Virus record (IMG/VR): IMGVR_UViG_3300022187_000099
Location: 1-35,544 of that record
Reading direction: 5' to 3' (one strand)
Length of the DNA stretch: 35,544 nucleotides
Origin: a virus
The position numbers were made by a program, and so were the translations under genes. Positions within the stretch are counted from its first letter, which is position 1, and each line of letters starts with the position of its first letter. This document shows, piece by piece, positions 14,301 through 24,700 of this stretch. The notes beneath the pieces are model-generated. The model was not told the origin of the DNA. It searched no databases and worked only from the letters and a program-made list of their open reading frames with translations.

Positions 14301-16505
14301 AGTGGTGGAGATTTGTTTACTTCTATGGATGATGTTACTAGAGGAAACTTAGGAATTACTGGTGATAAAGTAGCTTCAAACTTTACAATGAACTCAGCAA
14401 ATTTAGGTTATTACAGTGCTGGTAGCAGAAAGTATATTGGTAAATTATCTGACCCATTAGGAGATAGGAATTCTATACATGGAATAACTCACTCTTATGG
14501 AACTGGTAATAATAATGTTGGAAGATTGTATACAACTAAATATAGAAACTTAGCAACAGGTATGGATGTATATGGAGAAATGCCTGTAGTACCTTTATTA
14601 AACAATCAATTAAACAAACTTCAAAACATATTTACTGAGTTAGCTCATGACACTGTAGAAGTAAATAGATACGGTGGTGGTACTAAAAGATTTAATACAG
14701 CTAAAAATAGCGTTAATTGGAATGCATTTTCTGAATTTACAGGATTAAGTCCAGGTCAACTTAGACATATGGTACAGCAGTCAAGAACAGCTGGACAAGT
14801 TGACACTGGTTTTGATTACAGATTAGATTGGGAATTAAATCCAAGTGAAGACCCGGTCATAAGAAAAATTATAGATGGTGACGTTGAAGGAGTAGCTGAA
14901 GTTTTTGGTTTAAAGAATATTGATGGTCCTATGCATACTCTTGGAGGTAAAAAGATACCTTTGAATAGTCCTGCACATCCAACAAATATGTTTAAAAAAG
15001 CTTTCTTAAATGATGCGGGTGTAGCAAGAGAAATACAAGTTTATACATATCAAGCTTACCAATCAGAACTAGCTGGAATAATATCCTCATTAAAAGGAAC
15101 AGCAAAAGGTGAAATGTTGGAAAGACAAATAAGACAATATGCTAGAGAAAACGCTGAAGTATTTATGAGGAGTCTGAATAAAGCAATCTTAAACCATTTA
15201 GGTCTTTCTGAAACAGGAAGTGAACTACCATTTAGAGCATTTTTAAGACAAGTAGCATTAACTGTTAAATATTGTAAATTAAATGCAACTAAAAATGCAA
15301 GTTCAATAAGAAACAGAATGGGTGAAACTAAGTTATTAACTGAAGAAATTGCAGATGTTTTTTACCAATCTGATGGAAAATTAGATTTAGATTTAATTAA
15401 CTCTTCTAATGTTCAACTTATACCTGACGAAGATGGTATTAAATTGGTAGCTAAAGATGCATCAAATAATGTAGTTAAAGTGTTAGCTAATGAAGGAGAC
15501 TTTAGCGCTAAAGAAGCTGCCTTAATGGAATTCTATAGTGAAGAGTGGAGAAACAAAAGTAACTTTGCTGCAGACCCAAAATATGGTATTCACGGAAATA
15601 AAGCTTTCAGAGATTTAGGAATGGACCCTGCTGATTTAACATTTGACAATATTTATAGTCAGGCAGGTTTAGATGCTCAAATTCAAGCATTGGTTAATAA
15701 TGCACATCCAGGTGATAGAGGTAATAAAGAAAAAATATTATCTATAAAAAGAATGCTAGCAGATTCAAATAACAATAATTTTGAAAGCGGACCTGAGTTA
15801 AAAGGTAAATTTAAAAATGGAATTGAAGTTGGTGTTGACCAGGGTTTAGAAAAAGTAGTTGTTGATGCATTAAGAGACCCTTTCCCTTCAAGTGAATCAG
15901 TAATGAGAGGGATGGGTCCAATATACAATAGAGGTAAAACCTTTACACATGTACTTAGACTAGCAAAATACGGAGTAGCTAGCCATAGAGAAGTAGCACA
16001 AGAGTATTTTAAAAGTTTAAGAAAAACAGCTAGAACAGTAAGCGATGAAACTGTTTACAGTGATTTACTTGCTTTATCTGCCGCAAGAGGACAATCATCT
16101 GCAGTAATGGGTAGAACAAACGAATTGGCTAAATTTGTGGAGCAAATGTGGTACGCTTCTGTTCCAACAGGGGGACAAAGTGGAGGTAAAGCTGTGAGAG
16201 TAACTAATTTTTTAGCTAGTAGAAAAGTAGAAGATGCAAATAAATTTAGAGAACTCCCACCTGAATATCATAAATTAGTTAGAGCTTTACATATGTTAGG
16301 TTTTAACTTTAAAAATTTTATTGAAACAAATCATGGTGCAATACCAACTTTGAGCACAAATGACTTTAATGAAATAGCAAAACTGTTAAAAATGCATGCT
16401 ACATCACCTGCAAGGTCTGAAGAATATCTTTCTAGAGCTCTTGCTGGAAGGTTCTGGAATCAAGGACCAAACCCAATAGAATATAGTCCATGGCCTCGTG
16501 GTTAA
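11379..16505 (+). CDS. Giant neck-region protein, 1708 aa, with embedded HK97 gp10-like motif
   Basis: A 1708-residue protein in the slot between head closure and tail terminator, where type-1 neck phages carry a gp10-like protein of about 120-200 residues. I recognise no family over most of it. Residues 772-834 (VPTRGQIRKSI ... IAQIEYGGFAH), followed by FFLPSHF (849-855), resemble the gp10 pattern (PVDTGxLRxSI ... YAxxVEYG ... FLRP). This suggests a gp10 fold inside a greatly enlarged protein. The N-terminus (40-80) has a hydrophobic stretch (LGQIVSVPYLIG); the rest is mixed, mostly polar, with helical C-terminal parts. It is not the tape measure, which is at 18760. It might form a large neck collar or be a virion protein injected with DNA. 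Start shares TAATG with the previous stop. Confidence 0.7.
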   Translation: MAYRLGSATRQFFKTGGITLTDKSSKYGPGKIPLFKSLKNLNPRERVYAVGYNLTTLGSFGLDLGQIVSVPYLIGEYTNTARSVVKNLKQPTNLLGGQVLKRQKLLGGAKYVGKTKGAISRALRTGTPVDRATNIILGRESAGLLKNIREFGSAGALMEVVQTADARKMDAEILRQAQLPSKNNVFQKWQVLTFTEAFKGAPDPFRDNPMRKAEKIRSKTVKTKGDTFDVTSLQFNQDLNVGINATRANQLMSIADAQNFGGAAGFQGDIVNSILDAESLDYFKGKNKYEKLSTERRIRAMEQAEYNSIGKIMRSNSTQTRDYEDRETLKEGYTHLNTARNERGEKVQDIVYDPENQRMSTLKQRDLQNKLNAEFLRSWHNDIGAGGAVDFDVLSSFELGPDILNEMKNVAAAFNFPFPKLDKMSAAGMTDLLTQMVTTVSSFEVKQGFFVGAGMQASSLQNLVDALRKNGYTTLAKVIKSQAGFTKKSNPGLDILPFNLNKGFLKGRNNIINNLQGAMNQGVLYSLVSGKNPGDVDLGYRFQPTGDIFSNTKMMREYLGRKGSTKYSLGKIQFLDSDTGPPVVKSYRGVTGDHMTLPKTKKYFNKLGVGDVTGGGSGFHSTVKEPNRDRYFSYEDFLSGNVKGMSVELAPNGKFKKLHLTGSVHRQFKKTGKVYGKPEQWWMNKLTRMHSEFANNLKLIGMGSILNELTGATVSTDKGSLTRKIEKAMLDNGKRSNLIENMTGTTYGGSVFHEGKTSFQGKSTALKNSHNYVPTRGQIRKSIHMHDMDRFGRNENDGTPYLFRFSVSAGGSNKNSKTADAIRDIAQIEYGGFAHDKNMQIEKRTDGMFFLPSHFMGIAGTKSAAYLGIWDKGTEFRSNVDGMDFAAKISGSGAISPLDLKGDGPNRSRTRFDVKQIKEDMRQGKNRLAKLEKDLTQVFKDGARTNSSFNSAEARIASQKSLALFRNTGQFGNMSGGDLFTSMDDVTRGNLGITGDKVASNFTMNSANLGYYSAGSRKYIGKLSDPLGDRNSIHGITHSYGTGNNNVGRLYTTKYRNLATGMDVYGEMPVVPLLNNQLNKLQNIFTELAHDTVEVNRYGGGTKRFNTAKNSVNWNAFSEFTGLSPGQLRHMVQQSRTAGQVDTGFDYRLDWELNPSEDPVIRKIIDGDVEGVAEVFGLKNIDGPMHTLGGKKIPLNSPAHPTNMFKKAFLNDAGVAREIQVYTYQAYQSELAGIISSLKGTAKGEMLERQIRQYARENAEVFMRSLNKAILNHLGLSETGSELPFRAFLRQVALTVKYCKLNATKNASSIRNRMGETKLLTEEIADVFYQSDGKLDLDLINSSNVQLIPDEDGIKLVAKDASNNVVKVLANEGDFSAKEAALMEFYSEEWRNKSNFAADPKYGIHGNKAFRDLGMDPADLTFDNIYSQAGLDAQIQALVNNAHPGDRGNKEKILSIKRMLADSNNNNFESGPELKGKFKNGIEVGVDQGLEKVVVDALRDPFPSSESVMRGMGPIYNRGKTFTHVLRLAKYGVASHREVAQEYFKSLRKTARTVSDETVYSDLLALSAARGQSSAVMGRTNELAKFVEQMWYASVPTGGQSGGKAVRVTNFLASRKVEDANKFRELPPEYHKLVRALHMLGFNFKNFIETNHGAIPTLSTNDFNEIAKLLKMHATSPARSEEYLSRALAGRFWNQGPNPIEYSPWPRG

Positions 16506-16531
16506 ATAACAAAACAATAGTTATTTATATA

Positions 16532-16537
16532 TATAAT
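16532..16537 (+). promoter_or_regulatory. TATAAT -10 box, leaderless type, before the tail terminator gene
   Basis: A perfect TATAAT followed by exactly six bases (TAGTAC) and ATG at 16544, in an AT-rich gap after the giant neck gene. No ribosome site is present. The spacing equals that at 1183 and 11029. Confidence 0.55.
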
Positions 16538-16543
16538 TAGTAC

Positions 16544-17014
16544 ATGCCAACTACAGGACAACCCGTACCACCAGACGCTGAAATTATATTCAGAAAATTT
16601 TTAACAACCAAAACTGGTATTACAGACTTGGTAGACAATAGAATAGCAACAAGATTACCAAGAGATGCTGAATTACCATTCCTAGTATTTATTAGAGCAG
16701 GTGGTATTTTAGTAAGACCTACTTCACAAGTACATATACAATCTGCAATATTTCCAATTATTGCTTATGCAGGACAATGGGGTGGAGATGATACTAAAGC
16801 AAACCCTGATTATGGTGGAGCAATGCAATTGGCAAACGCTGTAATACAAGAATGTTTCAATATGGAAAACGAATATATTACTACAGATGATTCAAGTACT
16901 AGAGCTAAAATATACGGAATAGACATTCTTCAAATGCCAACAAGAATAGATGAAGTTTCTACTGGTTTAGGTAGATATGACTTTTCAGTTGGTATGACTT
17001 ATAGAGCAGTTTAA
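16544..17014 (+). CDS. Tail terminator / tail completion protein
   Basis: A 156-residue protein matching the lambda gpU/SPP1 gp17-type (DUF3168-like) terminators: an N-terminal helix (DAEIIFRKFLTTKTGITDLVDNRI), the conserved ATRLPRDAELPFLVF turn, a beta sheet, the helix GGAMQLANAVIQECF and the C-terminal strand GRYDFSVGMTYRAV. It caps the tail tube and joins it to the neck. Position directly before the tail tube protein fits. Confidence 0.8.
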   Translation: MPTTGQPVPPDAEIIFRKFLTTKTGITDLVDNRIATRLPRDAELPFLVFIRAGGILVRPTSQVHIQSAIFPIIAYAGQWGGDDTKANPDYGGAMQLANAVIQECFNMENEYITTDDSSTRAKIYGIDILQMPTRIDEVSTGLGRYDFSVGMTYRAV

Positions 17015-17064
17015 TTTTTATAAATACCACATATTTCTAAACAATCATATACCATTTAAGTATT

Positions 17065-17337
17065 ATGTTTGCTAAAAAAACAATGAAGATAAAAGTCAGT
17101 CCCTTGTTTACAAAGGCTGATGTTGTGCGTGATACCGTAACAGGTATTAAATTCACTAGCAAAGAATGGGTAGAGGTTGATGTCAAAGATGGAGAAAGAT
17201 TGTTAAAAAATAACATGAACATCTTTATCGTTGATGAGGATTCAGTGGAAGACAATGAAGCTGATTCCAACATTGGATACGACACTGTAGATTCCTCAAA
17301 TGAGGATATCTTCGAAGATATACTAGAAGAAGAATAG
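17065..17337 (+). CDS. Small protein with acidic tail, 90 aa
   Basis: A 90-residue protein of no recognised family. The first 55 residues are a beta-rich, mildly basic domain (MKIKVSPLFTKADVVRDTVTG, KEWVEVDVKDGERLL), and the last 35 are strongly acidic (SVEDNEADSN..., ending DILEEE). It sits between tail terminator and tail tube genes, where small accessory proteins are common. No ribosome site is visible; TACCAT at 17050-17055 could be a -10 with a very short leader. Confidence 0.65.
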   Translation: MFAKKTMKIKVSPLFTKADVVRDTVTGIKFTSKEWVEVDVKDGERLLKNNMNIFIVDEDSVEDNEADSNIGYDTVDSSNEDIFEDILEEE

Positions 17338-17350
17338 CAGGAGAAGTTAA

Positions 17351-18004
17351 ATGGCAACTTATACTAATGGTACGATTAACGAAGTATTAATCGGTACTGG
17401 TGTACTTTATGTCGGAGATAGAGCTAACGTAGCTTTCCCAGCTGATGACGGAGCAGGTGCTTTTCAAACACCAGCTGTAGCATCAGCAAACTGGAGAGAC
17501 ATCGGATATTCCGAAGATGGTTGGACTCTTGAAATGGACAGAACTTTTGAAGACATTTTAGTCGCAGAAGAAGTAGACCCAATTAAGACAATTAAAACTG
17601 CTCAGGAAGCAAGGTTAATGGGTGAGCTATCACAGGCATCACTTAAAAACTTGTCAATAGCTATGGGACAACTCGACACTTATGTCGACGAGGACAGTAC
17701 TTTATTTACAACAGATTATGATGTAATAAAAGCCCCAATTACTGACTCATTCAGCGAATTAGCTGGATTGTTAATACTTGAGGGTCCAGCAGGTGCTGAT
17801 AGGCAAATACATATGCCTAGAATGGTATCAGTTGGAGCTTTCTCAATGTCACACGCTAAAGCACCACAAAAAGTGGTTATAGCAACTGAGTTTAAGTTGT
17901 TAGTCCCTGATGATACATTAAATGTTGGAGCTACAGGTGGTAAAAAACACCTCTTCATCATTGTTGATAACACAGGCGACTCAACAGAATTTGATGTCAA
18001 CTAA
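17351..18004 (+). CDS. Major tail (tube) protein
   Basis: A 217-residue protein with the look of siphophage tube proteins: short N-terminal arm with EVLIGTGVLYVGD, NWRDIGYSEDGWTLEMDRTFEDI (matching the common pattern around a long loop), EARLMGELSQASLKNLSIAMGQ and the C-terminal region ATEFKLLVPD. It polymerises into the tail tube around the tape measure. AGGAG lies eight bases before the ATG. It is followed by the chaperone pair and tape measure, the standard order. Confidence 0.85.
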   Translation: MATYTNGTINEVLIGTGVLYVGDRANVAFPADDGAGAFQTPAVASANWRDIGYSEDGWTLEMDRTFEDILVAEEVDPIKTIKTAQEARLMGELSQASLKNLSIAMGQLDTYVDEDSTLFTTDYDVIKAPITDSFSELAGLLILEGPAGADRQIHMPRMVSVGAFSMSHAKAPQKVVIATEFKLLVPDDTLNVGATGGKKHLFIIVDNTGDSTEFDVN

Positions 18005-18049
18005 TAGTTGATATAAGTATTAATTTACATATAGGAGATAAAGGTCGGT

Positions 18050-18400
18050 ATGGACGACAAAAAATTTAAAGACTTTGATGCAGCTTTATCTGAAGCTGAC
18101 AATGAAAAAGTTAAATTCGTAATAGCAGGAAAACAATATGAACTTCCTGGTCAGCTACCAGCAAGAGTAGTTCTTACCCAAATGAAATTAATGGATTCTA
18201 ATGGTGGTATGGAAGCTAACAATCTACCATTATGGTTAGAATCATTAGTTGGTAAAGATAATCTAGAGGAAATGTTAGACGCAGGTGCTACATGGCCTCA
18301 ATTAGATGAACTACTTCAATTCCTACTTGAAGCATACAATATTTCTGATGAAGAAAGTGCTGAGGTAGATGCGGAAGGTGAAGCTGACCCAAAAGCATAA
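18050..18400 (+). CDS. Tail assembly chaperone, gpG-like (zero-frame product)
   Basis: A 116-residue acidic, helical protein (KFVIAGKQYELPGQLPARVVLTQMKLM near the N-terminus, acidic end). It lies between the tail tube and tape measure, where lambda gpG-type chaperones coat the tape measure during tail assembly. AAAGG and AGGAG precede the ATG. A slippery CCCAAAA heptamer lies immediately before its last codon and stop, allowing a longer product. The call rests on position, size and the frameshift signal rather than on sequence similarity. Confidence 0.85.
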   Translation: MDDKKFKDFDAALSEADNEKVKFVIAGKQYELPGQLPARVVLTQMKLMDSNGGMEANNLPLWLESLVGKDNLEEMLDAGATWPQLDELLQFLLEAYNISDEESAEVDAEGEADPKA

Positions 18401-18756
18401 CATTTAGCTTACACGAAATACTAGAACGTTGGTCTAGTATAGAAGCTGACTTCCTTCGCTGGTACAAAATAGATAATCCATTAAATATATCATGGAGAAG
18501 ATTTATGGTATTAATTGGTGGGTTGCCATTTGACAAATCATTATTTTTGTCACCTTATTATTCTGCATTCTTGGATTCTGATAATGATGAAACAGAAAGT
18601 GCACCTAATAATATAAGAAATACTAAACAAGAATACGACCGGAAAGCCAACAGAACTGGAAGGATGCGTAGTAGGATATCATTAGACGATTTTATTGCCC
18701 AGTCGGATGGGCTAGGTAGTAGAACAACCCTTAATGACATTTCTAAAGACGAGTAA
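18050..18756 (+). CDS. Frameshifted tail assembly chaperone, gpGT-like (-1 frameshift)
   Basis: After codon 115 (AAA, 18392-18394) a -1 slip on CCCAAAA continues in the frame open from 18388 to TAA at 18754-18756, adding 120 residues for a 235-residue product. The added part begins SITFSLHEILERWSS and contains a WYKID...WRRFMVLIGGLP segment, a typical T-domain look, then a basic region. No start codon with a ribosome site exists near its beginning; the ATG at 18505 would omit the conserved first third. In lambda-like phages only a few percent of ribosomes shift; the T domain contacts the tail tube protein. Confidence 0.88.
18388..18449 (+). promoter_or_regulatory. Programmed -1 ribosomal frameshift signal
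   Basis: CCCAAAA (18388-18394) is a canonical XXXYYYZ slippery heptamer in register (C-CCA-AAA), followed by GCA and TAA. After a nine-base spacer comes a two-part stem: TTAGCTT (18404-18410) pairs with AAGCTGA (18443-18449, one G-U), and inside it ATACTAGA (18418-18425) pairs perfectly with TCTAGTAT (18433-18440) around a seven-base loop. The spacing suits a stimulatory structure. Confidence 0.88.
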
Positions 18757-18759
18757 TAT

Positions 18760-21700
18760 ATGGCATCAATAGACGCATTTAAAGTACGTGCAGTAATCGA
18801 AGCTGGTTACGATAAAGCTTCTCTAAGAAAAGCAAATAGTGAGATAGCTCAATCATTCAATGGAATGAAAACCAAGCTAGCAAAAGTTAATGCTATTGCT
18901 GCTAGTGCTCAAACTAACTTTATGATGGTTGGTGCTACTATTGCTGCATCATTTGCAGCTGGTGTTGGTGCCGCAGCTAGCTTTGAAGAACAATTTGTTA
19001 GAGTAAAGAAAACATTAGATATAGCTGGTGACTCAAAACAAGTAGAAAAATCTTTAGATTCCATATCTAAAAAATTAAGAGATTTAACTAAACTTTCTCC
19101 AGCAACCACAGATACAGTAACAGAGATTGCTGCAATTGGTGGACAGTTAGGTGTAGCTGCTAAAGATATTGTTAGCTTCACAGATACAATACAAAAACTT
19201 ACAATAGCAACAAACCTATCCGCAGAAAATGCAGCTATGGCTATGTCAAGACTTCAAGAAATAACTGGCACAGCAACTTCAGAACTAGATAACTTAGGTT
19301 CGTCACTTGTTGCATTAGGTAACAACTTTGCTGCTCAAGAATCTGAAATAGTTACAGCAGCATTACAAATTGCAACTTCTACAGCTCAGATACAAGGTGA
19401 AATGAATAATGCAGCAGTTGACGCTTTAGCATTTTCAACTGCACTTAAAGCTATAGGTCAGCCGTCACAAGCAGGTGCTACAGCAATTGTAAGATTAATG
19501 TCTGAAATGTCTGAAGCAATTGCTCAGGGTGGAGACAATCTTGAAATGTTTGCTAAAGTTGCAAGAATGTCTGTTCCTGCATTTGAACAGTTATTTAAAT
19601 TAGATTCATCACAAGCAGTAGCAGCATTTATAAAAGGATTAGAAGATACTTCTAGCGTAGGTCTTACAAACATATCTGTACTACAAAAAATGGGATTGGG
19701 TCAGGTAAGAACACAAAAAGCAATACTAGCTTTAGCAAAAGCAAACGATACTTTATATGATGCATTAAATACTGCTAATGAAGCATACTTAGAAAACAAT
19801 GCATTAACAGAAGAAGCTGAGAGAAGATATGAAACATTATTCTCTGAACTACAAAGAGGAAAAAATTTAGTAAAAGCAGAATTTATAGATTTTGGGCTAG
19901 ATAATTTAGATGGTGCTAAAAACATTGTAAAAGATTTAAACAACTTTTTATTCGCAACAACAAAAGCTGCAACTACATTATTTGCTAAATTTTCTGGAGG
20001 ATTAGGTGTTCTTGGAGTAGCTTATTCTATATTAAGAGGAGTAAAAATATCATTAACTTCTTCTGCTACAGAAGGTGGAATACTTGCTGCTAGCTTGGAA
20101 AGAGCTCAAGGTGCTGCAGCCTTATTGAAATCATCTTTAGGTGAAGTCGCTTCATTAACAGCTGTTAGTGCTGAAGGTGCCAGCGTAGCTGCATATGCTA
20201 CAAAAACAAGAATGTTCAAAGGAGACATAGGATTACCATTTAATACACTAGGTCCATCTGGATTGATGGAAAGGTTAATGCCTGGAAAGTACCAGATGCG
20301 TTTAATGGAGACACTAGCAAATCCTGCTGTAACTTCATTAATTTATGGTGGAAATATTCCTAAAGAATTATATGGTCTTTCTAACTATGCAGCAAAAGTA
20401 CAAGAAATACAAAACCAACTTGTAAGTCCTGGTCTGAGAAATAACGCTACTGCTGATGCATTTGGGATAGGAGCTTATGCAAAAGCAACTGCTGAACAAT
20501 TAGCTTTACAAGAATTATCAGTATCTAATGACCCATTTATGACACTTGGAGAAGAAAAAATGCGTGGAGGATTTAGAAGATTTGCTCCTACCAAAATGGG
20601 TAAACTTAAACTTCAATTACTAAAAGGACAAAGCGCTGCAATATTAAAATTAAGAAAAGTCCAATCAAAATTGTCTATCGATGAAAAATCTTTTGCAGAA
20701 AGAATAAATGTTACTAATCAACAATTTTTAAGAAGAAAAACATTATTAAATGATTTAAATGCATTCATGGGTGCTGCTAGAGGTAAGGGTAAGGGATTTA
20801 ATCAAGTACTAGACAAACAAATAGAAGCTCTATACGGAGACCAGTTAGATTTTGGTAATATGGGAAGACTTGATAGAGCTAGATTAAGAAAATCTGCATT
20901 ACAGGGACAAAGTAAAGCATTCAATGATGTAGTAGCTTCGTTACAAGAGAAAGTTAAAAATACTGGAGAAGCAACTGCATCAGAACTTCAATTCTTAGAA
21001 GCTGTTGACAAAGGTAGAGCAGGCTTGGGTAGGTTTACAAATGCTGTTATGGGAACTGTTAAAGCTCTTGGTAAGATGCTTATATACACAGTAGCAATAC
21101 AAGGTATATTCAAATTAGTTGGAAAGTTTGGTGCAGCTGCTAGAGGTGTTGAAGAATATTCAGCTGCTTTATCAGAAGCATCAGAAAAACTAAATGAACT
21201 TTACATGAATCAATTAAAACTTGACCAGTTACAATCTGGTGGAGTATTAGATGAAATAACAGATAAAGCAGTATTAGAAAATGCGCTCAAAAAAATAGAA
21301 CAACTTGAAGCTGCTAATCAAAAAGCTAGAAGAGAACTAGCAGCAGAGTTAGGTCAATCGTTTGTAGAAAACATAATTATCGCAAGAGCAGGTAGAGAAA
21401 GTAAAAATCAAGGTGGTTACTTAGAATCATTAATTAAACAAGAAGCTATAGCTTTCAAAAAATCTGAAGCAGATATCAGACAAGACATTGGTACTGCTGT
21501 AGGAAATGTAATACTTAATGCAGTAGACCCAGAAAATCTAAAAAGAACAGGAGGAAAGCTTCCTACTATACAAGAACTTATGGATAGTTTATTGTTTAGC
21601 GATACCACAATAGATGCAAGTGGATATAAAGATATATACATACCATCAGATTTATTTAGTGGAGTTTCATCAGGAATGCTTATAGCTTTACAAGAGTCTT

Positions 21701-24700
21701 CTGATAAAAGAATAGGCTCTAAAGAAATATTCGCAATGACAGGATTAGATAATCTTAATGACCCAAATGTTTTAGGAGAGCTTTCAAATGACTTAATGAA
21801 TTGGGGTAAAAAACTTGGATTAGGAGATGAAGGTATTCTTAAATACATTATGGGCGATTTAAAACAATTTGATTTTACTCCGGGTCAAAGTGCTATGGAA
21901 CAGCTCAAAAATATGTTTAATACATTTAGAGATATCTTCGGTGAAGAATACACAGACCAAGATGTAGCACAATTTGTTTTTGATATAGCAAAAGCAATAT
22001 CAACAGCTGAAGGTATTGTTGGTACAAGTTTAGAAAATATTGAAGCTAACTTTAAAAATACATTAGGACCAGGTTCTGGTCTTGGTAGAGAAATTAAGAA
22101 ATTCTTAGTAGCTAGATTAGAAGATTTCAGAGATACTGGAATTGTTACAGAAGAAGAAATTAAAAGGGCAGGAAATAACTACCAAAGAATTGTTGAATTA
22201 TATACAAAAACTTATGACAAGTTTACTAAAGATAACAAGCTAGCTTCTGATGAACTAAAGAAAGAATTGGGAATTACTGAGAATGCTGCTATACAACTTG
22301 CAGCAAGATTAGACAAAGCATTTACAGACGCGAGAAAATCATTAGTTAATTTGACAGCTCCATTACCTGATGATGCATTTCAAGACATGACTGCTTTAGA
22401 TGTGTTACTAAACACAATTAAAAAAAGTGCAGCACAAGCTAAGTTTGAAAAAACATTAACTGCATTGGGAGCTTTTGGTAAACCAGTATTAGCTGCTGAA
22501 CTTGCAAAAGTTGGTGTAGGTGGATTAGATATGGCACAAACATATTTATCAAATCCAGCACTTGCTTCTGCACAGGAAATGTATTTAAGAGGTCTTGGTG
22601 GTAGCGATTATGTTTCTGAAATAGTTCCTGAAGAAGCAGAAGATGCCGAAAAAGAAAGACTCGAAGAAATGGGATACTTTATGGGTGAAGCTTCTGTTAT
22701 GGGTATTGTCAAAGGTATAGAAGAAAACTCTGAAGAAATAACAGATATGTTCGTAGAAGTATTAGACAACGCTTTTAACAATGTATTTACATTGTATGGA
22801 ATATTCTCTCCTTCAAGATTTACTGCAAAGCACATTGGTGAACCATTAATAGATGGTGTAATAGTAGGTATAGAAAATGGTAAGTTAAAACTTAAAGATA
22901 CTTTTGCAGCAGTTATTAATGATTCTGTAGCTGACTTCGAACTACCAGACATGAAAGGTAGTTATAAAGGAACAAATGTATCTTATGAAGAATTAGCAGG
23001 AAAAATATCAGGAAATAGTCAATATCTAACTAACGACTTTTTAACACAAGGTTTCTTATCAAGTTTAGGAACGACTATGATGCAAAACTTAGATATGTTT
23101 GCAGAAAAGTTAGCTAAATCCTATCAACAAGCAAACTCTAGAATGCAAGAGGCTTTTGCAATAATCACACAAGTTACAAGAGCAGAAAGAGCTCAAACAG
23201 ACCAAGCTAGAGCATTAGTTAAAGCAAAACAAGATTATGCTGCTGTATTACGTAGAGAAGCTTCTTTATCTGAAAGATTAGAAAAGCAAAAAGAAAAACT
23301 TATGAAGTTAGAAGTTACTGGAATGGCTGGTAACATCACAGTCCAAGAACGTATTGGTCTTTTACAGAGAGAACTAGATTTAACAGAAAGAAAGCGTAGA
23401 TTAGATAAAGACTACACAGCTAGAGAACAATTAGATATTCAAGCTAAAGAAAAAGAAGTTGCTGAACTTGGAAGAATGTTTAATTTAGGAATAGTTAGTG
23501 CTTTAGAGGTAGACGCTGCTAGAGATGAACTTCGTGAAATGAAAGGGGAGTTTAAATCAGAAACAGAAAAAGAATTATTTTTACTTGAATACTCTAATGC
23601 TTTAGAACAAAAAGCAGAATATGAAAAAGAAATATTAGAAATATCTCCAGAGCTAGTAGCTGCTAGAGATGCATATATACAATTATTAGATGAGCAAAAA
23701 CTTATATCATTAGATGTACAAGCAGGTGCTAATGGAATTGCAGAAGCTGAAGAAAGAGTTGCTGAAGGTGTTTTATCTGTTGATGCAGCTTATGCAAACT
23801 TTAAAGAAAATGCTCCTGAATATGTTGACGAAATAGGTGCTCTTGAAGGTGCATTTGGTTCTGTAAACACAAGAGTTGAAACATTATTTGGATTAATCAA
23901 TAATTTAACAAAAGAAGGAACATTTGATTTTAGTTCTTTGAAAACACAAATTAGTGATGTAACACAGGACCTTGCAGACTTACTATTTGCAAGAGAAATG
24001 GATGAATTGTTAGATGCAGGTGGTGTATCAGGTTTTAGAAACGTGTATCAAACAGCAATGCAAGCAGCTCTTACTGGTTCAGGTATGGAAGGTAGAGGTT
24101 TTTCTCAATTAATGAGAATGGGTCTAACAAATTTAGACGCTTACCCAATATTAATGGAAGCTTACAATGCACTAGGTGGTAGTGATGGTAATGAAGTTAG
24201 CGACTTATCTAACATTGATAAGTATTCTAAGTTTTTTAAAGATTCGCAGTTTCAAAAAGCTAGAGTAAACAGACAAGGAAACATATTAAATAACGCATCA
24301 TATGGTCAAGCTATGATTGATTTCTTAAATATGATGGGTATAGGTACAGTAGAAACTGATACTGGAGAACTTGGTTTTTCTATAACTAACGCGGAAGATA
24401 TATCTAAAGGTTTAAGTAAAGAACTTATGGTTCTGGGTCTTAGAGGAATGCAAGAGTATGAATATATGAAAATACTAAATTCTCAAATGGAAGCATTAGC
24501 TAATCGTAGAAGTGGACCTATAGTAGAAGAATTTTTTAATGATGATGACAAAGACGGTACGGGTCCTGGAACTCCTGGAAGGAACACAGTAGTAAACATA
24601 AATAGTTCAAATATTCCTGGTGGTAATTTACCTTCATATTTGAATGAGTTGCTATTTGGAACTGGCTCTGCTTTTGCTCCATTAGGTCAAGATACCGGAG

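Noticed and set aside
18505-18756. Independent gene starting at ATG 18505
   Set aside because: The frame is open back to the CCCAAAA slippery site; conserved-looking sequence precedes the ATG, so it is the frameshift extension of the chaperone.
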